In this document: positions 12,967-22,588 of the stretch, piece by piece
How positions within the stretch are numbered: the first letter of the stretch is position 1
How the letters are laid out: each line of letters starts with the position of its first letter
Program-made: the position numbers and the translations under genes
The notes under the pieces: generated by a model
Databases searched by the model: none
Seen by the model: only the letters and a program-made list of their open reading frames with translations
Told to the model about the DNA's origin: nothing
DNA from: Lumnitzera littorea
Lineage: Eukaryota > Streptophyta > Magnoliopsida > Myrtales > Combretaceae
Assembly: GCA_024138015.1 (NCBI GenBank)
Contig: JAMXBB010000009.1
Location: 42,270,821-42,334,820 of the forward strand
DNA: 64,000 bases
Direction: 5' to 3'

Positions 12967-13150
12967 ACATGCTTAAGATGTACAAAAAATATAACCGGTT
13001 TATAAAAGTCTTACTTTTGGAAGGTTTTGAAAACATTGATAACTCAAAAATAAATAAAACATGCCCAAGGTGTGCAAAAAATTTAACAGGTTTATGAAAA
13101 TCCAAATTTTGTAAGGTTTTAAAAACATTAATAACTCAAAAACAAATAAA
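12967..13150. repeat. two-unit tandem repeat, 92-bp period
   Basis: Units are 12967-13058 and 13059-13150. Both begin ACATG, carry 'aaggttttraaaacatt' and end in AAATAAATAAA-like sequence. They are moderately diverged and non-coding. Confidence 0.8.
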
Positions 13151-13356
13151 AAAAAAAGATTGATGATTCAAATAGAAAAGCGAGTAGACCTAATTGATTG
13201 AAACTAAAAATATATTGTTCCCTTCTTTAAAATGTGCAACTGCAAAAAAATATTATCTTTTTCATATCATTTGTGGATAATTGTTTTTGAAGTGTCCATC
13301 TGGGTAGTTCATGAGCAAAAATAACTTATTCTGTTGATGTCTGTAGAAGGACATAG

Positions 13357-13470
13357 AATTTCCCAGCCTTGCATATTGTCATTACTCCGGAAACAAAGGC
13401 AACTTATGTTGAGGAAATGCTATTAGAGGACTTGAATCAAAAGGAAGAAAAGGCAATTATGAATAAGTGA
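13357..13470 (+). pseudogene. orphan terminal-exon relic, product not recognised
   Basis: A 37-codon open stretch ends in TGA at 13468-13470. Its codon use looks coding: an acidic/lysine-rich tail (V-E-E-M-L-L-E-D-L-N-Q-K-E-E-K). It is preceded by a plausible 3' splice site (TTTCCCAG at 13358-13365, AT-rich upstream). The following 300 bases read like a 3' UTR. No upstream exons are visible within 500 bases, because the retroelement array starts there. I do not recognise the family. It may be the last exon of a host gene whose upstream part was displaced or lost, or chance. Confidence 0.3.
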
Positions 13471-13739
13471 TAAGCTGTTGGCCATTTCAACAAAGAGATG
13501 ATTAGAAAGTAAGCACCGATACGATAAAAATATATGAATCAAAGATGTTAATACTAATAATAATAATAACAACAAAAATAAATAAATAAAATAAAATGGC
13601 TATAAAAATTTAAGAAAATAACCACTATTGTATAGTGTAAACCTGTGAGGCTGCGGTTTCATCCGTAGCTGATGCTTTGTTTGTTTTATATAATGTTTTG
13701 GTGTGTTGTGTCCTATTTAACTACCCATTAATTTAGTAC

Positions 13740-14200
13740 TGTAACCTTTGTCAAGCATGCTCAATTCGAAGAAGTGAATTGAAGTAGTTCGTCATAGAGT
13801 TTTCTCTGTGCACGTATACAACCACTGAGAAATGTTCACGGATCGAATGACAGGCCTGCCACCAGACCATACCGCTGGCTTGAAGCCACCTCCGGCCTAA
13901 GCACCTAGTTGCAGGCCTAACATCCTAAAACCAGTAGGAACTAGAGGGTCCTATATATAAAAGCAAGCGATTGGAGGTTGTTGAGGCACCTTTAGTCTAC
14001 AGGCCCCCAAAACAAAGTGGCAATCTTCCCCTGGATGCTGGCATGGCAAGACCCGGCCTAGCTCCGTCAGCAGCATGAGCAGCATCAGTTCCCATTGTCC
14101 AGGTCGCACGATCCAGGGTGTCCTACTCAAGTACCGACTGGTCTTAGGAACCGCTCGTGTCCACATGATTCATAGAAAACCATATTCAGATTAGTTCACC
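13740..14200 (+). other. GC-rich block with TATA box and short ORF
   Basis: This is locally far richer in G+C than the surrounding 13 kb. A strong TATA-type sequence TATATATAA lies at 13952-13960 (plus strand). Downstream are three short ATG frames, the longest 14075-14194 (39 codons, M-S-S-I-S-S-H-C start). A minus-strand open frame 14166-13951 also exists but has no supporting motif. It may be a host promoter with a non-coding transcript, or an LTR fragment of a low-copy element. It lies about 550 bp beyond the inferred HCT 3' end. Confidence 0.3.
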
Positions 14201-14739
14201 AATTGGAGGGGAAAAAAGAAGATGGATTAACAAAAGAAACTAGAGAGTTATTGGCCAACCAAATCAAAGGACATATTAAATAGTTGGAAAGGCAAGTCAT
14301 AAAACCATCAACATGAAAATTTAAGACAAAACAAGTAATTCATTAACAAAATAAATACAGTCCATTATAAATTTTCTATTATACGGGCTATCTTCCTTTT
14401 AATGGTCTGACTCGTAGAAATAAGAAATCCTTAAAAAACAGGAACTCTCAAATTCGATATATAGAACTGAGCTATAATTTTAACCTTGTGTCAGAACCTA
14501 TATGCCAATAGACCAAATTTAATTTGAAAGTGTGGCATTACATTTGTCATATCTACAATTGTCAACATGATTGACAATTAAATACCATGGTTACGTTCGT
14601 GGGAGGATCAAAATAAGCAGCATGATTGAACTGCCAGTGATATCATTGCCATATAGCTGCAATAGAACATGAGCTTCTTATGAGCATACTAAGCCATGCG
14701 AGCCAAACTTGAAAAGAAAATATAGAGAAGCGCTATGTT

Positions 14740-14958
14740 AAAAGAAAACCTTGTGAATTTTAATTGATTGATATTAATCGTCTGAAAAGTCCCTATGTGC
14801 AGTTAAAACGCAGAAAGACGGCGCAAAAGTCCGTACAAATAAAATCACAGATCACCAAAACAAGATTCTCTATGAGAGTTCCAAAAACTGATAAAAATAT
14901 TATCTAGAATTCATCGGATCTTGATTGACCACAAGAGTGCTTCCTTAACATGTCTCCA
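14740..14958 (-). other. HCT 3' UTR (approximate)
   Basis: This is AT-rich sequence directly after the HCT stop. It contains a TTGTAC far-upstream-like element and an AATTAAAA near-upstream-like element at about 14757-14764, so cleavage is expected near 14740. No canonical AATAAA is seen. The boundary is an inference. Confidence 0.35.
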
Positions 14959-17900
14959 CTATATTTCATATAGCAGCTTCTCAAACACTTTCATGTGCTT
15001 GGTTTGCAGGGCAATGGCCACAGATAAGCTTCCATCGTCATGTGGGCTTGGCAACATGAAAGACAGTCCTTCATAAGCAATGCCACCAGGTCCCATGAAT
15101 ATTGGCCTACCCCAACCAAAGTCGGCATCATGGATCGGCAACCTAACCCAACTAGTAATGCCAAGATTGGGGCACCTAAAGGTATGAGCACCACGAACAA
15201 GGACTGATAGATCAGGCTGGAGCTCAAGGTAATCCAGTGCAGATTTTAGGTAATCATGGTCCATTCTTTTCAAAGCATCATGGATCCGGCTTGCTGCATA
15301 CCATATTGGTTTTGAACGGAGATCACCAGCAACAGCCATTGGTGTGGTCGTGAAGATAACATTGCCAAAGTAACCTGGAGGAAGTGGTGGCATCAATCTG
15401 TTTCGACCATCAGTTGCAATATACAGTTTGGTTTCTTGATCATCAGTGAGTCCACGAGCCATGCACGAGCATCTCCACACATGGCCGGCCAACATCTCAT
15501 ATGAACTGTAGGTGATAGTGTTTCCATCTTCTTTGGCCTTACCCTTGAGGGTGTTGAGCTGGTCTCTTGTGATCTTGAAAATGGAAACCGTTGTGCTCTC
15601 CATCCCAGGTTTAGTTTCTTCAGGAGGGGTGGGAGGGATTTTCAAGGAAGGTGGGGGCTGGTACTCAATGTGTTGAAATTCAGGAGTTGGTGGATCCCGG
15701 GCACGTAAGAGTGTGCGATCAATATATGGCGGGACCTTGACATCAAGACCACGAGCAACATCCGACCAAGAGTTCACAAAATGAAGACCAGAAAATCCAT
15801 CAGCAATGTGGTGCTGCATGCCAACTCCAAGGGACACTCCACCACACTTGAAGTATGTAATCTATGTATTGGGAAAAAACAAACATTAAAAGATCACCAA
15901 GTAGAAAAACAAAACTGTAAAAGTATCGAACAATCTAACAGCAAGAATTCAATTTTTTTTGTAATTAAAGAACATTACACGGATGATTACGGCTAAACAT
16001 TTGTGGACTACACAGAAAAAAGCCACCTACAAGAAGTGAAAAAATTGGAACTTCCCTTTATATGAAGAGAAAAATAACAGAATAATGGATGGAGACTATA
16101 AATCAGGAAAATGAGCAAACATTATATTATGCATTTGTATCTTGAAAAGCTGTTTTAGCCATTTCCTAAGCTCCCTAAACAAAATCAATACCCAACATGC
16201 AGCAAACATCTAAAAATAACATTTTCCACGATGAGAACACCTCGCAAGGAACAATGACAACCTTAGTTATTTCACATTTTCTCTCTAAGAAACGAGCATG
16301 CACTAAACACCATTCCCAGCTTACCGGCAGTTAATTTTTCTCTTAATATGAATAGTTGGATGTAAAACTTTTAGAGGAAACAGGGTACATAATCATTTTA
16401 TTACTGATCCTTCTGTTTTCCGGTGTTAAACAGAACAAATCCCTTTTGTTCATTTAGGTAAGCCAACACATTGGGGTTTGAAACACAGTAGGCTTTAATA
16501 TATTAATACTTCCCATCATGTATAGACTTGACAATAATCCCCTTTAATTCATTTATGTAAGCCAACAAATTGGGGGTTGAAACAGAGTATGCTTTAATAT
16601 ATTGTCCCATCATGTATGAACTTACAATAATCCGAAGCCCATCAGTGAAATTAATTAAATATGGAGTCAAATTGATGAGACAAGCGATCGAACTTACCAT
16701 CTCTTTCACTGGCAAGGTATCAAATTTTTATTTTCAGCTACTGATTTAAAAGATTAACCTTGAAGATTGGAGTGGCTTTCACATTTTGTACTTAATAGAT
16801 TTCCTCTCCCCTTCCTAACTACTACGTGATGGAGTTAGATTACACATAATTAATATCTACAGCAACTTTGACCAGAGTTACTAGAAAGCTTGTGCAAGAT
16901 TCATGTTAGTTCAAAAAAGCGGATCATCATTGCCCCCTCTACTTGCAACTGAAACCATTATAGAGTGGAATAAAGTCATACTAATTTAATTCGTCCAACA
17001 ACCAACAGCTTGCATGCTTTAAACGTTCTTTCACTCTAATTTATTTGTCCGACTGGATTTGACAAAATTTTAAGTTAATGGACCACGCTATAGGGGTTAG
17101 CGGTGGCATTGATGAAAGATAAAGTAGGAAAATTCATTAAAGAGGTCCTATACTCAACTGCCTTTCACATGGTGAGGTCCTCAAAAATTAGACAGAACAG
17201 TATAAATGTTGGTCAGGAACATTATTCGTCAACGGTGTTTGAAGTTCTCCCCATCCATATGCAATAAAAGCGTGCGATGAGTCGATTTCATCGAGAGCAC
17301 ATCAAAAAAGAAGTTGCCTGATGACTTAGATCTCCTCTCAAGGAAGAATGAGTACAGAAAAATCACATTGGTGTCAGAGAAGAGGCATTCCATGCCAAGG
17401 TTGCCAATGCAATACACTTTTTTTCAGATTCCAATTATGAATATTTCTAAGACCCACAGGAAATAATGCAGAAAACGATTATCTACAATGACCCAAAATG
17501 ACACTTCTATTGGCTTTCTGCATTTCAAACTAGATTTGCCAATATCTACAAAGGTTCAAAAATATGTAAGCTAAGAAGTGCATTCGCGCACTTGCAAAGA
17601 GACTACAAGAATATAATGTATGATCCAAGGCAGCAAATTCCATCATGAAATGTGTAATAGATGGATTAATATGCTTAACAAGTAATCAAAGGCATAAGGT
17701 AAAAAAAGACGATTCCAAAAATCCGTCAATCACGCATGCATCAAACAGGAGAAATGTGAAAATTATGGTACACCCAGAACACAATCACACAAATAATTCA
17801 AAAAGCGCGACAAGAAATTTCTACTCACGGATAGGCAACAGATCAATCAGCAAATGAAACACACTTCACGAAAATTGCCAACACATACCTGCAATACCAG

Positions 17901-18302
17901 GAGAGCATAAGATGACAACCCGGCTGAGTAATCCACAGTAGGAATAAGCTTCCTCAGCTCCAATGTCGGGGCAAAATCACCGAAATCATCAACTGAGTTA
18001 TTAGTTTCAGCCTCAACAAGCAACACCCCCTCACCATTGCAATCGATCTCGATACGTCCATCCTCATCGCGCTTCAACCGACCGGCCATCGGATAGAACG
18101 GCATGAGCACCTTAGCAAGAGCATCCTTGAGCACTTTAGGGTCGAAAAAATTGGCACAGCCATCAGTGCGGTAGAAGTAAACACTCGGGGTATGCATGCT
18201 AGGCACGACCAGGTCGACGTTGGAGTTCCACAGGGTGTGTTTGGGCGTCTCCTCTGCAGGACGCACCATAGTGGATTCCCTCACTCTCACATTGACCTTC
18301 AT
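14959..18302 (-). CDS. HCT: shikimate/quinate O-hydroxycinnamoyltransferase (BAHD family)
   Basis: HCT transfers p-coumaroyl or caffeoyl from CoA to shikimate (or quinate) in the cytosol, the entry to G and S lignin and to chlorogenate-type esters. Coding exons are 18302-17889 (138 codons) and 15861-14959 (300 codons plus stop), 438 residues, close to the usual 430-440. The intron 17888-15862 has GTATGT and TAG borders in phase 0, after a Leu-Gln pair, where I recall other HCT genes being split. BAHD signatures are intact: HHIADG (residues 155-160, catalytic His) and DFGWG (385-389). The Arg in the HTFRCPNLG segment (about 367) corresponds to the shikimate-binding arginine of HCTs. The start is the ATG giving M-K-V-N-V-R-V-R-E-S-T-M-V-R-P-A-E-E-T-P, which matches the family N terminus. 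The open frame extends 61 codons further upstream, but that part is basic, unlike the family, and best read as leader. HQT is an alternative. No frameshift or premature stop. Confidence 0.93.
15862..17888 (-). other. HCT: HCT coding intron (2027 bp)
   Basis: The donor is CAG|GTATGT (17889|17888) and the acceptor ATAG|ATTACA (15862|15861). It joins Leu-Gln to Ile-Thr-Tyr-Phe without shifting frame. The intron is AT-rich and contains the 99-bp duplication described separately. Short open frames in it are not coding. Confidence 0.88.
16441..16633. repeat. 99-bp tandem duplication in the HCT intron
   Basis: Unit 1 begins at 16441 and unit 2 at about 16540. Both share 'gtaagccaaca', 'ttgggg', 'ttgaaaca' and 'ccatcatgtat', with a small deletion in unit 2. 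Each unit contains GGTAAG/TGTAAG on the plus strand only, so it does not add a donor for HCT. Confidence 0.75.
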
Positions 18303-18403
18303 CTTGGCCGGCAGCGACACACTGCGTTCCCTTGCTATCCTGCGCCTGGTTGATTTGCTAACGCGCACGTCCCCGATTGCTTGCTTGCGCTTTGATGGAT
18401 CCA
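18303..18403 (-). other. HCT: HCT second leader exon (5' UTR), inferred
   Basis: This is GC-richer than the AT-rich sequence upstream and free of ATG until the HCT start. It begins after GCTGCAG at 18410-18404, a reasonable 3' splice site with a short pyrimidine stretch. An alternative acceptor, TTTAG at about 18492, would add a leader carrying a short ATG frame, so the inner acceptor is preferred. Confidence 0.45.
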
Positions 18404-18990
18404 CTGCAGCAAATTCAACTTCAAATACACGACAACTAAGCGATCTCAATGCCCCCGACATTGAAAAAATTATTACTACTAACAACCTCCATCTAAATAG
18501 AAGGGGTAAAAATCATTGGAAGTAGGTAGATTTTAAAAACCATTAATTGTAAATACACGAAACTTTATTAACACTTATCCGCTATTGATCAATCAAACAT
18601 GATGAATACAAGGAAAGACTTTTATTAAATTTGACGCGATTAAGGAATAATTTTTATGTGGCAATGATTAATAAACATGGGCAACCGATTCATAAGCAAT
18701 CGAGAGGAATATTGAATATTCTATGTTTTACCTAACTTCAATAAGTCCAAGAAAACATGTCCCAAAAAAATATTACAATATCGGCACAGGGCATTTTCGT
18801 GTGGTAGGTAAGCCAAATTTCGTGCAATTCTACGCCACCTTCAATTTCCTGTTAAATTACATATTTTTGTTAATGTGGTTTATGTTAAACTAGGTATCGG
18901 CCGTTGAACGGACCTTTTCTTGACGGTCGACCGAAACCACAGAAGCAAACAGCAGATCAAAAAATGACAATAAAAAATAAGATCACAAAT

Positions 18991-19009
18991 TATATATATA
19001 TATATATAT
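18991..19009. repeat. (TA)n microsatellite
   Basis: About 9 TA units in the inferred HCT leader intron. Confidence 0.9.
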
Positions 19010-19261
19010 CTTGACCAAAAAAATTTTGCTATTATTAATTAGCTAAGGATAAAATAATTTTTTAAGAGAGTTGGCACGAATGACATAAAACTACGATCAA
19101 AACGGAACTGTGATTGCAGGTGACATGAAAAATGGCGATTCTGAAACCAAAATCTTACCAGAGCAGAACGAAATTATTCAATATTAGTTCATGAATAAGA
19201 ATTAAGAATTGTAGTTGATCAGCCTGTAGGCATTTATATTTGGTCAAAACGCAGGTAAATA

Positions 19262-19278
19262 ATATATATATATATATA
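19262..19278. repeat. (AT)n microsatellite
   Basis: About 8 AT units in the inferred HCT leader intron. Confidence 0.85.
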
Positions 19279-19995
19279 CTTGTCGCCATAAATTCAACGA
19301 AATTCGTGTTATCTTTTATTTCGGCATTTGAGTCACCTTTTATGATGAAAAAATGTATTGCTTTTAATACTAAATAAATACAAATGATTGTATCAGTGGA
19401 AAGTTTTATTAAGAAATTCCATTAGTAATACTCAATACTGCTTGCCACCGAAAATATATATACATAGATACAATACTGCTATACCTGGAAATCCTACCCC
19501 TAAGAGCATCTCCAATGCTAGGGGCTCCATTTAAAGTTATTCATCATATATCGAGCAATTTGTTTCTTAAGAAACTTTTCAATTTTTTTCTAATTCTATT
19601 AAATAAAGATCTTTAAATTTATTAATATTATCTTTAAAAAGTGTAACACATAAATTTAAACTAAAACAATACCAACATAATAAAATAAAATAAGACCTCA
19701 ACACGATGCAAAAGAAAAAGAAAAAAAAAAAACTGGGGTTGTGAAGCACGTCGTATTGAGGATGCTTCACAGTAATGATTGGACGCGTGACATGATTGAT
19801 GGCAGAACATTTGTTCTGAACCCCATCAAAGAAACAGATAAACAAGTTGCTTCTGCAAAGCAATTTATAGCATAATGCAAAATAAAAAATCATGATGAAA
19901 ATAATGGTGAAAACACAAAGCATCAGGCTTAAAGCGAGTTTAGAGGAACCGAGAAGGAAAAACAAGGAAAGAAGAGAAAAGAAGAGGAACATTAC

Positions 19996-20180
19996 CTGTA
20001 AAAACTTGAGCGAGATATTGCAATACGAGTATGATAGGTGAAGAAACAAAAGGAGAGTTTTCACCGAAATTTGTAAGTGGGACGGAGAAGGGAATGCCAA
20101 GAAAAGATGCGTTAGAGGAGCCGAAACGAGAAAAAAGTTAAAGATAAGATGCGTTCAGTTCAGAGTTGGTGAGACTTTGT
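19996..20180 (-). other. HCT: HCT first leader exon (untranslated), inferred
   Basis: On the minus strand this is a pyrimidine-rich leader (CTCTCC, TTTCTTCACC, CCCTTCTCC runs) with no ATG in roughly 185 bases, ending in a clean donor TTTTTACAG|GTAATG. It starts about 30 bases after a TATA-like box. CT-rich ATG-free leaders followed by a leader intron are common in plants. The start site is estimated only from TATA spacing. Confidence 0.5.
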
Positions 20181-20205
20181 TTGAGGAAGCGAGCTAAAAG
20201 TGGAG

Positions 20206-20213
20206 AATATATA
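20206..20213 (-). promoter_or_regulatory. HCT: TATA-like box of HCT
   Basis: The minus strand reads TATATATT, with a CT-rich leader following about 30 bases on. Spacing and leader composition suggest transcription starts near 20180. Confidence 0.5.
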
Positions 20214-20325
20214 CAATGACATGCGACTTACTGGATTATGATAAACATGTAAAAATAAGAAGAGGAGGAAAGAGAGAGAAGTTTAGTTTTCCTTGTACTC
20301 ATTCAGCAAAATCAATGCAACTCCC

Positions 20326-20332
20326 ACCTACC
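20326..20332 (+). promoter_or_regulatory. AC-I element (ACCTACC)
   Basis: An exact ACCTACC, the site bound by lignin-pathway R2R3-MYB factors, lies about 150 bases upstream of the inferred HCT start site. It is in inverted orientation relative to the gene, which is tolerated for such sites. Confidence 0.55.
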
Positions 20333-20370
20333 ACATCGCACCATCCACAGGGGTCCCACTGTTCGTGAGG

Positions 20371-20376
20371 TTGACC
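20371..20376 (+). promoter_or_regulatory. W-box core (TTGACC)
   Basis: TTGACC lies between the two AC elements, about 195 bases upstream of the inferred start site. Short motifs like this also occur by chance; it counts mainly because of its position. Confidence 0.3.
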
Positions 20377-20409
20377 TTTGTTGAGTTTGTCCAAGCAGAT
20401 CTGTCACTT

Positions 20410-20416
20410 ACCTAAC
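20410..20416 (+). promoter_or_regulatory. AC-III element (ACCTAAC)
   Basis: An exact ACCTAAC lies 84 bases beyond the AC-I element. Paired AC elements within 250 bases of the start site are typical of phenylpropanoid promoters such as PAL and 4CL. Confidence 0.5.
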
Positions 20417-20543
20417 GCTTCCGCCTACTGGCCTTTTTACTCCACCAATCATCATTTGCCACATCATCTCGTTGGCACTTCCATGATCCCCTCTACTGCC
20501 AACTAACGATCCCAAAGGCGCATCCTTATTAGGCCATAACCTT

Positions 20544-20549
20544 ACGTGT
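20544..20549 (+). promoter_or_regulatory. ACGT-type element (ACGTGT)
   Basis: CTTACGTGTG, an ABRE/bZIP-type core, lies at the outer edge of the GC-richer promoter block (to about 20640). Beyond this point the sequence becomes AT-rich repeat. Confidence 0.3.
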
Positions 20550-20640
20550 GTGCCCAAGTGCTTGTGTTGCTTCGTGCCTGAGCTAACCGTGCTTCCTGTC
20601 TATAACATACGTAAGCCGGTGGATCCATTTATTTCCAAGT

Positions 20641-22588
20641 GTTTACGCCTCGGTGGCCTTGGTTTATGATACATGGTACAGCATTCCATTGAAGTGGAGA
20701 CAACACAAAATAATTATTTATGGCTTGGTTTAAATATAACTTCACACAATAAATGAATAGATATGACTCCTTCAGCTTATTAAAATATACAAGCTTATTT
20801 ATAAACCGTAGATAAACACAATGCACAAACATAATAGAGTTTAACCCATAAAATTTTTTTTTTAATGTTTCAAACTAACAATAGTGAATAAATTAAACCA
20901 ACAAATACAAATAAATCAATTTCAATCGCTTGACTCAAAATTTACAATCATATACTGATAAAATATTTTCTATTATAATCTTATAAACTAATATTACAAT
21001 CTTTTGCTATTCATATAAGATACTTAACCATAGAATATTAATAATTTCCTTCTTCCTCCTCCCTTCTCATTCCTTAAACTTGTGATGTCCTTCTCACAAA
21101 ATATTACAATTTAATCTAGATATTTTCCCTTTTTTGGTATACATTTTGAGCCACCAACTACCTATTGATCATCTTAAAAGCATGTTAGGAGTCACATATT
21201 AATGATACTTCCTGCCCTCATTAGATCTCTTCTCTAAATGAGAGTTAGATTCGAATCATTCATCTACCAATAAAGAATCAACTCTAATACCATTTGTAAT
21301 AAGTTAGGCCAAAAGTAATAAAGAAACTAAGTCAATAAATACTAATGAGTCTATCTTAATCACTTAATCTTTGCAACCATGTATTGACAAACTAGAGCTA
21401 AATCCAAATCATTCACTTACTAGTGCAAGATCGACTCTAATACTATTTGTAATACATCAGACCAAAAGTAGTAAATAAACCAAACCAATAAATATTAATG
21501 GGCCCATTTTAATCATTTAGTCTAAAAGTTACAACTATATATTAACAAAGTATACACTAACATGGCCTTGTAAACTACTTCTATAACCTTTCACTATCTA
21601 TATAAGATACTTAATCATGGTGTAAACCCTACTACATAAAGGACATGTGATTAACTATGAGTACTTCTCGATTATTCCTAAGGATCAACTAAACTAAAAC
21701 TAAAGCTTATATTTAGAAAATGAACCTAATTTTTCAATTCCAAAGTTCATTATTGATAATAACTCAAACACAAAAATAACGGACTCTAAGTCACCTAAAA
21801 ACCTAAACCCTAATATAATAAAGGATTTGTAACCCTAAATAAATAATTAGAAATATAATTTGAATAAATTTTATTCAACTTTAGAAAATTATAAAATTTC
21901 CCAAGAAGCAAATCTTAACCTATGAATTAATTTCAGAACCAAACCTTAAAAGAATTACATATAAGACAATTTCCTTATTTTCTTTATAAGCTATATTACA
22001 TATAGATAGACAAACTAACCAATTACATCAAACAACTTATCATTTAAGAGTTGGGATCACCTATCGCTTGATAACTTATCAAAAGCTTATGATAAGATCA
22101 TATCGGTATCTTACCATAACTTACACTAAACATAGATAAGTTATCTCATTACTTTATCAATTCAATTTTAAAACATGTGAAGTGACAAGGCCCATACCCT
22201 AAAAAGCAACCTCATGGCCTATTGAAAAAAAAAGGATAAGGGAGGTCATACTATGTCAGTCATTTATCAAGTCAATTGTCTTTCACATCTACTATTTCCC
22301 CTTAATACTTATATCATCTAATCATGTCAAAGTATGGTTTATGTACTAGCTAGAAGACAATAATAAAGACTTTGTTGGAGCTCATATATTCACATTCCAA
22401 ACCGACCACTCTTCATTCCAAATCCTCTCACTTTCACTTATCTTTCAAACACACTTCACTTATAAATACAAAAGCAACCTAAGCCCTATAAACCCTCACT
22501 TTGCTGCCACACATATACATATACACTTAAGGCACAAAAACATACTTTTGTTGCCTTCACTTTGTCCATATCAAAAGCTATTCTAGGA
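20641..22588. other. AT-rich intergenic stretch, mostly repeat-derived
   Basis: I found no gene. It contains the 153-bp tandem repeat listed separately, with a diverged partial copy at about 20930-21020 resembling 21520-21620. The part from about 22440 carries a TATA-like CTTATAAATACAAA (22459-22472) next to 'cctaagccctataaac', which resembles an LTR promoter. Confidence 0.4.
21241..21546. repeat. two-unit tandem repeat, 153-bp period
   Basis: Units 21241-21393 and 21394-21546 share 'gaatcattc', 'actctaatac', 'atttgtaata' and 'caataaatactaatg'. They are diverged and non-coding. Confidence 0.75.

Larger units (their letters stand above)
18404..19995 (-). other. HCT: HCT leader intron, inferred (about 1.6 kb)
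   Basis: The donor CAG|GTAATG is at 19996|19995 and the acceptor GCTGCAG ends at 18404. The interior is very AT-rich, with two (TA)n tracts (18991-19009 and 19262-19278). The long minus-strand open frame across the donor (20100-19579) starts only at a TTG and is treated as chance. cDNA is needed to confirm splicing. Confidence 0.5.

Noticed and set aside
13740..14200. Integrated pararetrovirus promoter
   Set aside because: A TATA box followed by short ORFs suggested it, but no viral coat, movement or polymerase motif is nearby, so the idea is unsupported.
18303..18485. 61-codon in-frame extension upstream of the HCT start
   Set aside because: It starts only at a TTG, is Arg/Ser-rich and unlike HCT N termini; the ATG at 18302 gives the family start. 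It is more likely leader plus intron end.
18196..18525. 109-codon plus-strand ORF over HCT exon 1
   Set aside because: Antisense shadow of the conserved HCT coding exon.
19579..20100. 173-codon minus-strand ORF with hydrophobic residues
   Set aside because: It begins at TTG, runs across a good splice donor, and its hydrophobicity follows from the T-rich leader and intron. No family motif.
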